Shown here in pieces: positions 23,968 to 36,728 of a stretch of DNA of 64,000 bases. The notes beneath the pieces are model-generated. The model saw only the letters and a program-made list of their open reading frames with translations. It did no database searches and was not told the DNA's origin. The DNA comes from Mercenaria mercenaria (Eukaryota > Mollusca > Bivalvia > Venerida > Veneridae): NCBI RefSeq assembly GCF_021730395.1, contig NC_069371.1, positions 44,960,001-45,024,000 of the forward strand. The letters run 5' to 3'. The first letter of the stretch is position 1. Each line of letters begins with the position of its first letter. The position numbers were made by a program, and so were the translations under genes.

Positions 23968-26900
23968 CATTTACTACAATGATACTAATGAGAAATACCG
24001 TGTCTGTTTCATTAAAAACACAAATATTCACAAAGAGAATATAGACAATAGAAATATTAGATATTCAAATTTAACAGTTACAGGCACTGGCCTCCAGATC
24101 GTTTGACAACAAAAAAAAGAGATATTTAGATATCTTGAAATAAATGCTATATTTTTTAAGAATGCTTTGAAACTTAATTATAACTATGTTACGGAAACAC
24201 ATGAGAATTAGTTGCTTTTACTACTGTTTACCCTGAAAATCGAAAAGCGTTTATTCGAAATAAACTGTCTCGATTAAAAATAACTCATAGTCTAATGTTC
24301 ATAATATGACAAAACTTCAATATGAAAGAAAGATAATGCTTTAGCCAAAGTCTGGAAAGTCTTTACTTCACGCTAAAATCTATAGAATTTGCTGTTTTCA
24401 AACTGCAAGTGTGTAATAGTTTCTCTTTCGATTTTCTTAAGTAATACACCATTAGAACGCATGCGATCTGAGCTTTTCAAAGATGTATAATTTGATATAT
24501 TTTCTTTTATCATGTGCACTGAAATGATTGTTAAACCTGACATAGAAATTATGTAAAGAGATAAACGGTCGGTATACTCGTAAATAATCAATAAAAGTAG
24601 TGCGAAAATAGAACGGCGGATTAATCTGCTTCAGCGAAAACTGTCATGATTGAATTCTTGCAGTATCCAAAAATGGTTATAACAGGTTTCAACCACTTCG
24701 CGGTTTCAACCTAAAAACTAGCTGTTGTTTTAACAATCAACCGTTACAGCGTGACATTTAATTATGGATTTAGCTCTATATACAAACTTAACTTATATAT
24801 TTTAGTAAAGTTAAATACATTTGATGAAGATTTTGAACATTTTAAGTAAATATCTAAGATAAAATATTTTAGTGAACTTTAATTAACAAGTATCATCTCC
24901 ATTTTTTCTGACACTGACCGTTTCGATGAAGTGTTCTTATATGTTGTATAATTTGCTTGTATATACCTTGTCTGAGCCTAAAAATCATGTCTTGGAATAT
25001 ATAATAAATAATGCCATCAATTGTGTCAGTCTGTCTTTTGTTTGAAATACTGTCCTAAATGTTACTTACGCCTGTAAGCTAGCCCGTGTAATTTTAAATT
25101 AAATAAAATGACAGTTTCGTCTGTAACAGTTCTACTTTTAAAACACCAACTGACGTTAGTGTTTCATAGTTGACAGTTTCCGCTCGAAACATGTAATGTA
25201 CTGCATATTCTGCTTGAAATAAAATGACACTGAGTTTATTTTTGTAAATGACTTTTCGAAGTTACCTGTCTAATACAATATAGCATTTGCACCAACACCA
25301 GCTGTTTCTCGGTGCTCCCAAACTTAAATCATAAGTTTGTTTTAACCCTTTATTTCATTTTGTATATCTATTTATATGACCTATATATATAAACACACAA
25401 AAAAAACTATTTCTTTGATGGTAAAGTAAACAAGACTGATTTACAACCTTAAGAATTTTTTGAAATAGTATTAAAGATTAACGGCAAGAAACGTCAAGTT
25501 CAAAGAACAAAACCGAAAATTACCCCACCTGCATCCCTCACCCTTACCCCACAATCACTTCCCCATCGTTAAAATTGAGCCCGATAGCAGTGTGATATTG
25601 TTTGTGAACGTGAGGGATATATAGAAGAAAGCAAAAAAAAATGAAGCAATAAAATCCTGTGCTATATACGTAACAAATGACACATTAATTCATTTCTTCA
25701 AAACGTGCATAATAAGTTGCTTGCTTTTCAGGACTAAAATCGTTAATAAATTCCTAAACCATCTTTAAATCATGCTTTTTGTTCTTAATATGTACGTCGG
25801 TTTCATATGCACTGACTGTAGCAAAACATTGTTTGACATTTTGTCATCTGTTTGCTATACAATTATTTACTAAACTCATTAGATAGTACTGTCAGACTGG
25901 CTGTAGACTGATTGTACTTCCCGAAAGGAGGGGACATATCTACGAGTATCATCCGATGTCATAGCATGAAACTGTTGCTTTTCAGTTGCTATATAAACAT
26001 ATAGCGAAATCGCATGAATCTACGATAAAATGTACATGTAGCTGTTCCATTCCACCCTACGATTGTAACATGACTCTGTTTCCGTTATATGTCGACTAAA
26101 TACTCGACTTTTTCGGTGCTAAGTAATACATGTAGTAATAAAAAGTAGAGCTACATCAAATTTTCTGAAACAAACAATTTCTAATTGATGAATTTATTTG
26201 TTTATATGTTTAACGTAAGAAAATGTTTCAGTCAGTCTAGACAGTACCGGTAAGTTTAAATTTCAATTTTAACATCAGTGCATCTATGTTTGGCAGTGTG
26301 CGTAGTTTACAATTTCTTCGTTGTAGGCACCACGAATGTCAACTAGATTCTATTTTGACAGTAAACAGATTATATTTCATATTCCAATCTTCAAGACTCA
26401 AGTGTTTACGTGTTTATATGCCGCAATGTTTTTGCGTGTATCTTTCAGTGCCATCATGAGGTGACGTGTACTATTTTTAGAAACTGCATATTATTAGATC
26501 AACTATGAATGAAGTATTTACTATATATCTGACCTTAGATGTTATTGAAAATAACAACTCAGCCCTACTGAATATTTTAATAAAAATTTACTTAATATCG
26601 GAAAATTTCGTTTTATGCAACGCTTTCGATTCGTGGGGAGGATTTTATAATAGCATATAGCCAGCCGAATGACATATTGAGCTAAAAGTAGTACTGTAAA
26701 ATGAGAAGAATTTGCATGGTTAGAATCGAAATAATAAATATGTTCTTATAATTTTATCAGTTAATTAAATATGGGCAGTCGTTCGGTCGTGATTTAATTA
26801 TTACGCATCAGAACCCCTGCCGATACATTATTAAGTGATAAAATACAGATACATATTTATCATTTCTTACATAAAGCCCTTTTTTGTACTTACATTTTCT

Positions 26901-29900
26901 AGTTTCTACACCAGTTATTTTCATCTAGTCGCATCAATAATTAAATAAAAAAAGTTTAAACAAAATTTTTGAATCGAGACAGCAAATGATAGAACTAAGA
27001 AAATGAGTGTCCAGAAATCAAAAAGTCATCGATATTTTTTAATATTGCAACTACCTATTTTTGGCATTGATACAACGCCGAAAGTCGCGGATGAATACAG
27101 AGGTGCTAAATATTGCTTCAATTAATAGATGGATTTACACTTGGCGCAATCCTTAGCAACGGAAGTAAAATTTCGCGCATGCGCACTCTTCGTAGGCATG
27201 AGGAAGAATTGACCTCATGATACGGCAGAAAATCGATATCAGGGGAGACTACAGCTATATGGTATTGGGAACGGGTGACCGGCATTGCGATGTCGATATC
27301 TATTGCCTCCGGGTATTATCACCTGGATGTTTATTTCAATTTCAAGAGGTTTTCCATAAGAAATTAAACAAGCATAATTGACATGCACTTATGGTTTCAA
27401 ACTATGTAAGAGAAGGGACTTTTCATAAGAAATTTAAAAAGTCATTTTTACCAAAACAATACTTAATATGTAGTTTCTTACTTTGTATTTGTCTTTCAAG
27501 TCACAAAATTTCAATAAATAAAACAAATAGATTTTAGAATTGACATTGTAAAATCGATTTATAATAGTTAATTCTGCTCTTTCTTTTCTGAGTGACATAT
27601 AGTATATGTTATCAAATGTTTGAGACCCCAGGTTAAAATTCTGATGATGACCTTGTTAGATTTTTACAACCACGTCCATTTTTTAATTCACAAAAATACA
27701 TTATATAACTTGTGTTGTTTTTGTGTTGTTTTTTTTTGTTTTTTTTGTTTGTTTTTTAAACGGTTGATTACAATTTATACTATTAACTATTACATATGGC
27801 TCAATATCATACGTACAGCAATTAAGTAATTCTTTATGTATCGGGAAAGTAAGAAATTAAATGATTCGAAAATTATGGTACGTTTGTAGAATGAATAAAA
27901 TGGAGAGTTGTATCGCCCTTGGTCAAATTGATCATTTTCTCTTTATTTTGAAAAAAATATTGGCTATCAGCGTGGTACAGGTATTCTGCCATTTTCAACG
28001 TGAATATAACTACACAAATTTTAGCAAACTGTTGCAAAATAGTAATTACAAAAAAAAATGATGCGAGAAAGTAAAATGGCATTACAATTATATTCAAAAC
28101 GCATTTATAGCCTTATCAGTTTTGTATATGTCTGTGTTGTTTTAACGCTCCTTATTTAGTGGTAACTGGGGGCAAATAAAACGGGTATTTACGCGTGATA
28201 GATCAACAATTTCTATCAGCTTTCATGTACGATCAATTATGAAAGTTTCATAATGACAATTTTCATGATGTAAAAAGTCATGAAACCAGTTCAAATTTTC
28301 ATGAAAGTAAAATTATATTTCCACACAATGAAAACAAAATGATCATGAGTTTTCTTTTTTTTAATTTCATAAAAAGTTAGTCGATATCATGAGAACATAC
28401 GTATTGCTGATGCAGGTTAATGCACTGACTAAAATATGTTTTATATTTATCTTGTATTCATGGAAAATTTATCTGTTATCATGATATCTCTTTAGTTTTT
28501 ATTTAAACCGTCATTATTGTTGCAGAAGTTTCATGTAAGTTAAATGGTGGAAAATCAATTCCGTTTTAAAACCAGACATTTTATTTACAATAAAAAATAC
28601 ACTCTTGTACATGAAAATCCTCCGGACATAATTTCCGCCTTTAATTTGACCTAGGCGGACTTTGAATCTATTATCTTTTTTATTCGATTTTATTTGGCAT
28701 AACTGACACTGATATTTAAATTAAAATTAAAAAAGGTAAGAACAACAACATAAGAAGAAATACGCATTTCTTTCTTTTTAGAACTAGGATATTAACTGCA
28801 ATATTCAACTGAATTTCTCATGTTGTAAAATTTGTGATATTAACACAAAAAGACTTATTCACGAAAACTGATTTAAAACTTACACTCATTGTGTCGAATA
28901 AAACATTCAATCACAAATTAACTAAACTGATTAAATCATATACTTTAACATTTCGATCACGATACCGCATGTTCACGTGACATGTCGTCTGCACATGTCG
29001 CTACAACAACAACTTCGCAAAGAAGTTAATTATTCTTCCTAATCAGGGGAAATTAACTGTCTTAGAACGAATCAAATTTTTATTTTACAAAAATGAAATA
29101 AATATCTTTCAAAAGATAAATTCATTGAGAGTAGGAAACCATTTGCATCTAAGCTCTCATATTAATGGTTTAATTCAAAAAATTACTTTTAAGAAACGCA
29201 TGTATGAGATTTTGACAAATTTTATATGGAAAATAGAAGGGGAAAGATGACGAGTTGATGGCATCAGACATCATGTTAGGAACGAATCAAAAATAAAAAT
29301 AAAATTCAATTAAAAAATACCGTGTGATGAATCAAATGTTGATCTTTGGTAATGTTTTTGCACCTAAGGTTTCTTATTTTTAGTTATTTTGTTATTAAGT
29401 AAAATGTGTACATGCCCTTCTTATTTCTATATAGAAAATCTGACCGCTATCGATTATTGGCCGGAGGAATATTCTTCGGTAAGGCTATGTGAAAGTTATA
29501 TCACATTATAATAAACTATCACTGCAGGACAAAACAATATATATATATATATATATGTGTGTGTGAATCTTTGCACATCCGCAACTGTCTTGCTCAAAAT
29601 GAGATACTTCGACAGATGCGCATTATAACTGATTAGAGATTCGTAATAAACAGACAATAAACTATTTTTAGCAATATTCATTTTTCATTTCGACACATTA
29701 AGTTTAACGAAAAATGAGAAATTGTTATTTCCATATTTTAAAAGGTTTTTGTTTGTGTGTACATTTCTAAACACGATCTGAAAGAACTTACCACAATTAA
29801 CTTACAAATGTATATGATAATATCATTAAAAGTCTAACGTAAAAATGAAAAAAGTTTGATTAAGAGTAGTTGAAGTATGGATTTCAAAAACTCAAAAACT

Positions 29901-30655
29901 AAAGATTTTCGATGGGGTTACAGGTTTACTCCAACTGATGTACCCCGCCTCCACATGCACACATATAAAGCCCCTATGCTAAATTTAACAAAGATGGACA
30001 CAATTGATTTTTTATCCAATTATATCCAAATTGGGATCAGTTCATTACGTTTTTAAATAGATTACATGTATTATCATCTTAAATTTGTTATTTCTTATTT
30101 CTATGAAATCTTTATCTTTTTAAGTTTTTATTTAACAATCAAAGCGGTGGGGGTAGGGGCGGTGACCGCATTGGTCAAATTTAACAGAGAGGGGTCATGT
30201 AGTGTCTGTTGTTAGACCATGATCTTTTTTGCGGAATTAAAGTTTATTATTATTAATATTATAAGATCAATCAAAGGCTAATGACTTCTGCCCATTGTGC
30301 ATTTTTGTTTATATTGATGATATAAAAATTATCCAGAATATAAACATTAGAGATATATTAGGTATTTTCCTGAAGTAAATAAATTCCAATTGTAACTTTG
30401 ATTTGATCCAGATCTTACAAATTTGGAATTTTATTTCTGTATGAACATCGTTTTAAAAGGAAATGTTCATCAAAGTTCCAATGGATATTCTTATAGTTTT
30501 TATCTAAAATTTCAGATATCGTGTGATATGTTTATTTTTGATTTACAAATTAGCTCCGCCACATAATATATAAATCCAAGTGTGTACTAATTATGTCAGT
30601 TGCATACTAGTTACATAATAATTTCCCGTATACCGGTATTACTTAAAACAGTGAC
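23968..30655. other. Gene-poor AT-rich intergenic stretch
   Basis: No conserved frame was recognised. A somewhat GC-richer patch at about 27080-27340 (with 'TCGCGCATGCGCACTCTTCG') looks like part of a dispersed repeat. An (AT)n(GT)n microsatellite lies at 29538-29567. Frames such as 27620-27829 and 27861-28061 are low-complexity and unsupported. Confidence 0.5.
29538..29567 (+). repeat. (AT)n(GT)n microsatellite
   Basis: Alternating AT units pass directly into GTGTGTGTG, about 30 bp in all. Confidence 0.85.
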
Positions 30656-30659
30656 AAAG

Positions 30660-30950
30660 ATCCACACGCAGAAGTTCAGTGATACCACTGTCTGACTACG
30701 AAACCAGGGATCGTGGGGTCGAGCCCCCGTACCTCCATTTATAAAGCACTAACATTGGGATAAAGAGTCCCATGAGCACAGGTTTACACCTGGCACGCTA
30801 AAGAATCAGGGATGCTTCTGGAATCGGAGCGTCTTCTACAGCTTGCACTATCCTCCCACTGATATTACTAACAGTCTTCTAGAGGAGTCGCCCATATGGG
30901 TTACCTTTGGTGACTACAAATAAGCTTATATACAAACAAACAAAGAGCGG
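30660..30950 (+). mobile_element. tRNA-derived SINE
   Basis: The tRNA-like head contains a degenerate box A (AAGTTCAGTGATACC, 30672-30686) and a clear box B (GGGTCGAGCCC, 30717-30727). The body includes 'TTACACCTGGCACGCTAAAG' and 'AATCAGGGATGCTTCTGGAA', a combination seen in molluscan SINEs. The 3' end is A-rich with ACAAACAAACAAA. There is no acceptor stem, so it is not a working tRNA gene. Confidence 0.65.
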
Positions 30951-31650
30951 CATTCCCTAAGAATTTATATTAGATGTCATTCAAGTCGGAGTAAAATATA
31001 TACAACAGCTATTTGAAGAAAGTAACGCCTTTGACAGATAAGATGAACGAAAATGACATTTTCAAATGTAAGGAACAAGTTTTATATTTGTTTTGCGAGT
31101 AGATCTAGAACTGGGAATACTTGTTCTTTTCTGGCCAAATTAAGAATAAAGCCTGTTTTTGAAGTAAAATTTGATAAGTAACATATGATTTTGTTTAACT
31201 AATTGTTGCGCGGTGTTTCTGCCACACGTAAGAGCGCGTGCGCATTAAAATCAAAACATCCGTTAAACAACCATCTATAGATACTGGAATTATAATGCAA
31301 CCTATAGTATTCATTAAAATCATAAACATTTCCACTTACTGTCCTTTGGTTGTTCTAATCTTAAATTTCATCAGCGGTTTTCAGTTGTCTAGCAACGAAA
31401 GAATACATGCAAAACATACTAGGTAGCTTGACGTACACGAAGGAGCCCCGTAAAGTTTCGAAAAAATATTTGATTGAGACGGTTTCCTTTTTAAAGCAAA
31501 TATAAGGTCAATTGCAAAACAATAATGATTGTAGTATTGATGTGAGTGTTAATATCCCGTTTTCTATGATACAGTACAGTCATTTATTGCCGTTCTCAAA
31601 TGGTTCAAAAATAACATTAGGTACGATAATAATTATAATAATCATAATGC

Positions 31651-31885
31651 GAGCCGTGCCATGGGAAAACCAACATAGTGGGTTTGCGACCAGCATGGAT
31701 CCAGACCAGCCTGCGCATCCGCGCAGTCTGGTCAGGCTCCATGCTGTTCGCTTTTAAAGCCTATTGGAATTGGAGAAACTGTTAGCGAACAGCAGGGATC
31801 CTGACCAGACTGCGCGGATGCGCAGGCTGGTCTGGATCCTTGCTGGTCGCAAACCCACTATGTTGGTTTTCCCATGGCACGGCTC
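31651..31885. mobile_element. Near-palindromic MITE, copy 1
   Basis: Starts GAGCCGTGCCATGGGAAAAC and ends with its inverse. Internal arms carry 'GACCAGCATGGATCCAGACC' and 'GCGCATCCGCGCAGTCTGG' around a non-palindromic centre (AGCCTATTGGAATTGGAGAA). The whole ~235 bp would fold into one long hairpin. ATGC on both sides may be a target duplication. Further copies are at about 36005, 38395, 40951, 48399, 49204, 58458 and 62975. Confidence 0.82.
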
Positions 31886-31913
31886 ATGCAATGTACGAGT
31901 AATATTATTATCA

Positions 31914-32727
31914 TTAAGGTATTAGATCACTAATAGTAATGTTTACAAAATGGCATTTGCTTGGTATATTTTGAAAGGTAACCGTGTTTTGCACTATTTT
32001 GCAATTTTTAAACAACTTTTACCGTGCCATTTTTTATAAATTTTGTATAACTTATGATATCTCCTCAAGCTCAAGTAGAGACAAATTTCAAAGTGATAGC
32101 CACTATTCAATACGTTTGCAGAGAACTCATTTTACCATTAATTTTAATAAAAGAAACATCAAACTATTGGTAAACAATTATAAAACACAAAATAAAAATG
32201 TCAATATCATTTTTTCTATGGTGCCTCAAGTAAACGGATTTAATGAGACAGAATTCAGACGTCAACATTGAAAAAATAAGGTAGAATGCTGTGTTTCTGT
32301 TTTGAATTTTGCTTACTCCATTTAAGAATAACCTTAGGGCAGACGTAAAACCTACCTAAATTTCTTCCACAATATATAATCTAAGAGTGAAAGCAAAATA
32401 GAGAACTTTTACCGCGTAAAATATTTTTTAAAGATGTGTAACTCTACCTCTTTTTATGTAGTAAATTCACTTTGAACACCAAGAAATCGCTTATAAGATT
32501 CATCTTTTTCCGTTTTTGTACAAGAAATCAATAATAAGTCTTGAAAGAAGAACTAGGAAAAAAGGAAAATAAAGAAAAAAAATTGGTCCTAGTAGGGCTT
32601 GAACCTATTCCCCCCCCCCCCCCCCCCCCACCCCCACTCCTCTAATAATTGCAATAAAAGTAGGTTTATGGTAGGAATTGAATACTCTTCCAAAAGGAGG
32701 TTCTCTATTAGTGATCTAATACCTTAA
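31914..32727. mobile_element. TTAA-flanked DNA transposon, ~0.8 kb
   Basis: TTAA at 31914-31917 and 32724-32727 flank inverted termini GGTATTAGATCACTAATAG and CTATTAGTGATCTAATACC, a perfect 19-bp match. The inside holds AT-rich sequence and a poly(C) tract (about 32610-32630). No transposase is visible. Part of its interior is found again in reverse at about 50815-50965. Confidence 0.75.
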
Positions 32728-35700
32728 GTCAGGCTTTTTTCAATATGACATTATCTTTGTTTTTATGGGTGCCAAACATGAACATAGACTAAGCTAACAA
32801 TTTAGAACACAACAAATTTAAGTTTTCGATAGAATGAATAGAAAGGACATCTTTCATAATTTTGTTATCCGAAAAAATCACAATGTGATATATTTGATAT
32901 AAAAATGGTGCCCACTACAAAATGTTTAATGAATGAGACCTGTTGATTCACAGATTATTTTATACCGTTTAGATTTCTTTACCTCTTCTCGAAACATACA
33001 TCACAGAGAAAGGGATTATTTAAATTACATCTCGTGCTACGATTGATGGAAAATGTCTTTCTTTGCATTGAAATATATGTGTAGCTTTTCCTGTATGAAA
33101 ATTTAATACGAACGTTTTAGAATTCAAACTTGATATTTCTACTATATTTTTTCTATGTTCTATCTTTTTTTTAAATTTTATTTTTCTTTATTTTGATATG
33201 TACAGTTTTCTATCATCATAGCACGTGCAAACAATTTCAGTGAATACTTTTTCAAGGTTCCTCTGCGATCATATATGTTTCGGAAAGAGCCAAAAGAGCT
33301 CTATATTTATCTTTTATTTGCAATGCAAGGTACCATTAATTTTAAATCCGACATCATACATCTTTTCCTACGGGGTTTCATGTGAACAATGCTATCATGG
33401 AACCTCTAAAAGAGCTGAACAGTTTGCTACCAACGAACGACTTCGAAATTATAATTTACGAAATTTACAGTTTTTCCCCAAAAAACACTATTGATATTAC
33501 CGTTGTCAAATACATACACAAGCTCCTAAGAATAAATGCATCATGTCTCGTTTGATAAATTACTTTTCATACTGATGACATTTTAAAGACAAATAACAAA
33601 TTGTTGTTACATCTTTTAAACTATATTTAGAGATTTATCTAAACGTTATTAAATCTGATACATTCAGCCTAAATAATGCGTATCAGAAAAAGTTTCATGT
33701 TTTGCATTAATTCTAATGAACGTCAGAAGTTACACCTGTAACCAATAAACAGGATACTTCCTGATGCATTGCACGAGACAGGTAGGCTACAAGTTACCAT
33801 TATTCAGTTAGCTGGTTACTCACCAACCAGTCTTTCTTTACTATCTGAAATAAGTCATATTTTTACATTTTGCAACAGGTTTTATATCATATTTTTTTTT
33901 CTCACAAATGTCAACATTTTGAATATCAATAGCAGAGAAGAAAGTTGATTCAACTGTGTTTATGCATACATGTGCTCAGCCGGCATGTGTTAACATTTGC
34001 AAGTAGTCCCTATTTCCATGTGAAGTACTGTGTTAGCGCTGTACTCCTGGAATAAATTTTATCAATTGGAAATTTATCTTTGTTTTCTTTGTAGTCAAAA
34101 TGTATTACACGTATATCATCCCCCTCTCGTTGAAAAGTTTGAACTAGGTACGTTGTCGCTTTTGCCACATTACAATAGAGGTTTCTTGCTCAACGCTTTT
34201 CTACGAATACATACGTGAAACCTTCACAATAATTTATGTGAAATTAAAAGTATACTTACATATACATTACATTACATTATGATAGAAGCATTCTAAAAAG
34301 TAAAGGGAGGACCAGCTACTTTACATTATTTATCCGCTCTATGAAAATTATGGACTTGCTCTTATAATGAACCCATTCTTAAGTTTTATTTGTATCTTGC
34401 GCATTTCATCTACTTAGATCATGTATCTTTAAATGTTGTGAATATATCTTTTTCAATCGTGTGTGTCATTAATTGTAACAGTGTCATCCCGTTGCATTTC
34501 ATTATTCAATTTGCATCCAGTACAGCCTTTCCTTGACCATCTTAATTCTTCTATTGCATGCCGTTAAAGTGACCAAAGTACTTTAAAATATATATTGTAG
34601 TGATTTTACTTTTGTAAATTAAAATGTGTGTTTGAAACTGGTGCAATTAACTAATAACTGAACTGCTGAGATTTGCAGACTAAGATATTTTCTAACTTTA
34701 CTGTGTTTCCTATAGCAAAGCCTAATTTCTTCTTTAATATACAAGAAAAAAGAAACGTTAAATGAAAACTATGAAGTCACTTTAAAGTATTTTTGGAAGC
34801 ATTGTCATGAGTTTTATGGTTTTGTGTCTTATTCTGACAAGGTAATTTACAGCTAAAACTGACGAATCGTGACATGAAGATACCACGTAATCTTTTTAAA
34901 CCTGTAAATGCTACATCTAGTTTCTTTCTTGCTGGACTTGTCAGGGACAGGTATGCATGCCTTATTATCTGTGATATAGTCTTTTAATATTTGCCTCCTT
35001 TTTTGTTATGTAAGTTAAACGCTAATTTTATATCATCGCTATCATTCATTTATACACTATTTTTCTCAACGTTCCTGCATCAACTTATAGTGTTAAAAAC
35101 ACAAAATCTATGTTTGTTGAGAATTTAAAAAAAGTTACCATACAATTCTTACACTACAGGGAGGATATTTGTTTGTTTCAGTGTAAGATGGAAACATCAT
35201 ACCGGGCGTATCACTTCCTCTGGTGAATATGAGAAACTGTTCGATTATGTTTTTGTATTTTTTGTGATACTTTCTATATGTGTAATGCTCTGTTATAATT
35301 CTTACTAGACCGGTCATGTGCATTTTTATACGTGCATGTTCTATAGAAATTTTAAATGGAACGTATATGGATAAAATAGTATAAAATCCAGTGAAGAGCC
35401 AAGACTGAAAAAATAATGTAAAATATCCTTATTTTCTTTTTACATTATGACTGCATATTTATCTAGAGTGTAGTTTCTTACTAGCGGACATCATACTGTA
35501 TCATATCAGTGTGATAATAGTTTCAGTGTATGGTCGAAATGTTCTTTTACTTAGTAATAACAAATGCAATATTTTCACGGCTGACGAAAATTTAAAATCT
35601 GATGTTCAGGACTAAAGTAAAGTAATGTCTACGGTCATGCTTTTTCATTATCTACACCCCACCACCCTTTGTAGTCGAGAATGCATATAAAAATCAATAA

Positions 35701-35750
35701 TAGTTGAGAAAAAATGTCAATTATGTATCAATGGCGAGAAGAACTATGTC
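32728..35750. other. Intergenic, no gene recognised
   Basis: AT-rich with no repeat or coding signal that I can support; short open frames (33225-33494, 34030-34218) lack conserved features. Confidence 0.45.
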
Positions 35751-35754
35751 CATG

Positions 35755-35875
35755 CGTTAGGGTTTTGCAGGATGTTGTACATTCATTACCTCTCATTAAC
35801 AAACTTAGTCAAACCGAGTCCCGTATTATTTTGCTTGGTGTCGGTCCTTGATTCCAAGGGTATTTGTACAGACTA
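35755..35875 (+). repeat. Short dispersed repeat with AGTCAAACCGAGTC core
   Basis: Member of the family described at 7556-7700: 'TTACCTCTCATTAACAAAC', 'AGTCAAACCGAGTC' and 'TATTATTTTGCTTGG'. Confidence 0.5.
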
Positions 35876-36003
35876 TACTGTAATGGTGTAAGCCAAATTT
35901 GCCAATACTGTAGTTACATACTGGCTGAAATCTATTACAAACTACAATATATCAAATATATTTTTCAGTGTGAACGTACCAGATACACTTTTATTAATAT
36001 ATT

Positions 36004-36212
36004 TGAGCCGCCTCATGGGAAAACCAACCGTTAGTGCATTTGCGACCAGCATAGATCCAGACTAGACTGATTTTCGCTAACGATTTCTCTAATTGCAATA
36101 GGCTTTGAAAGTGAACAACTTGGATCCTGACCAGACTGCACGGATGCGCAGGCTGGTCTGGATCCATGCTGGTTGCAAACGCGCTATGTTCGTTTTCTCA
36201 TGGTGCGGCTCA
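36004..36212. mobile_element. Near-palindromic MITE, copy 2
   Basis: Same family as 31651-31885, starting TGAGCCGCCTCATGGGAAAA and ending in GGTGCGGCTCA. One arm is shortened. A trinucleotide ATT flanks both ends if the element is taken as TGAGCC...GGCTCA. It lies 500 bp upstream of the first coding exon of secreted gene 3. Confidence 0.8.
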
Positions 36213-36728
36213 ATTCATTTATTCACTCAAAACATGATTTAAAGTTCAAAATTGACATTCACCATACATTTTGAATGGAAAAAAATGTTTATTTTCGTAT
36301 AAACAACACTGGTGTAACAATATTAAGGACAGGCCTTTTCCGCGTGATTACCTGCGTAATCTGACACCATTCACTCACAAAAAATGACAACGTTCAAAAA
36401 TTCTTTCGATATTCTGACATTCGTTATCATATTGTTTTGATACCCATGGAAAGCAAACCATTCATTTTGCAGCAAACTACCGTAAAAAGATGCAAATATC
36501 AGAAATGAATGCTATTTTTTGCGCGTTTATACGTAAAACTTTTTGCAATCATCAAAGAATCATTAGCGCGACCCATTGGTTTGAAAGAAGTCCCAATGTG
36601 GACACAAATTTCAATAAAACCCATTTTTTTCGTAGGCTTATAAATTTCAAAATGGTAAAAGTTTTATAAACACCAACATTTGACACACTTCTTTCGTTCT
36701 CTTTTTTTCAGACGTATAGCAAACGAAA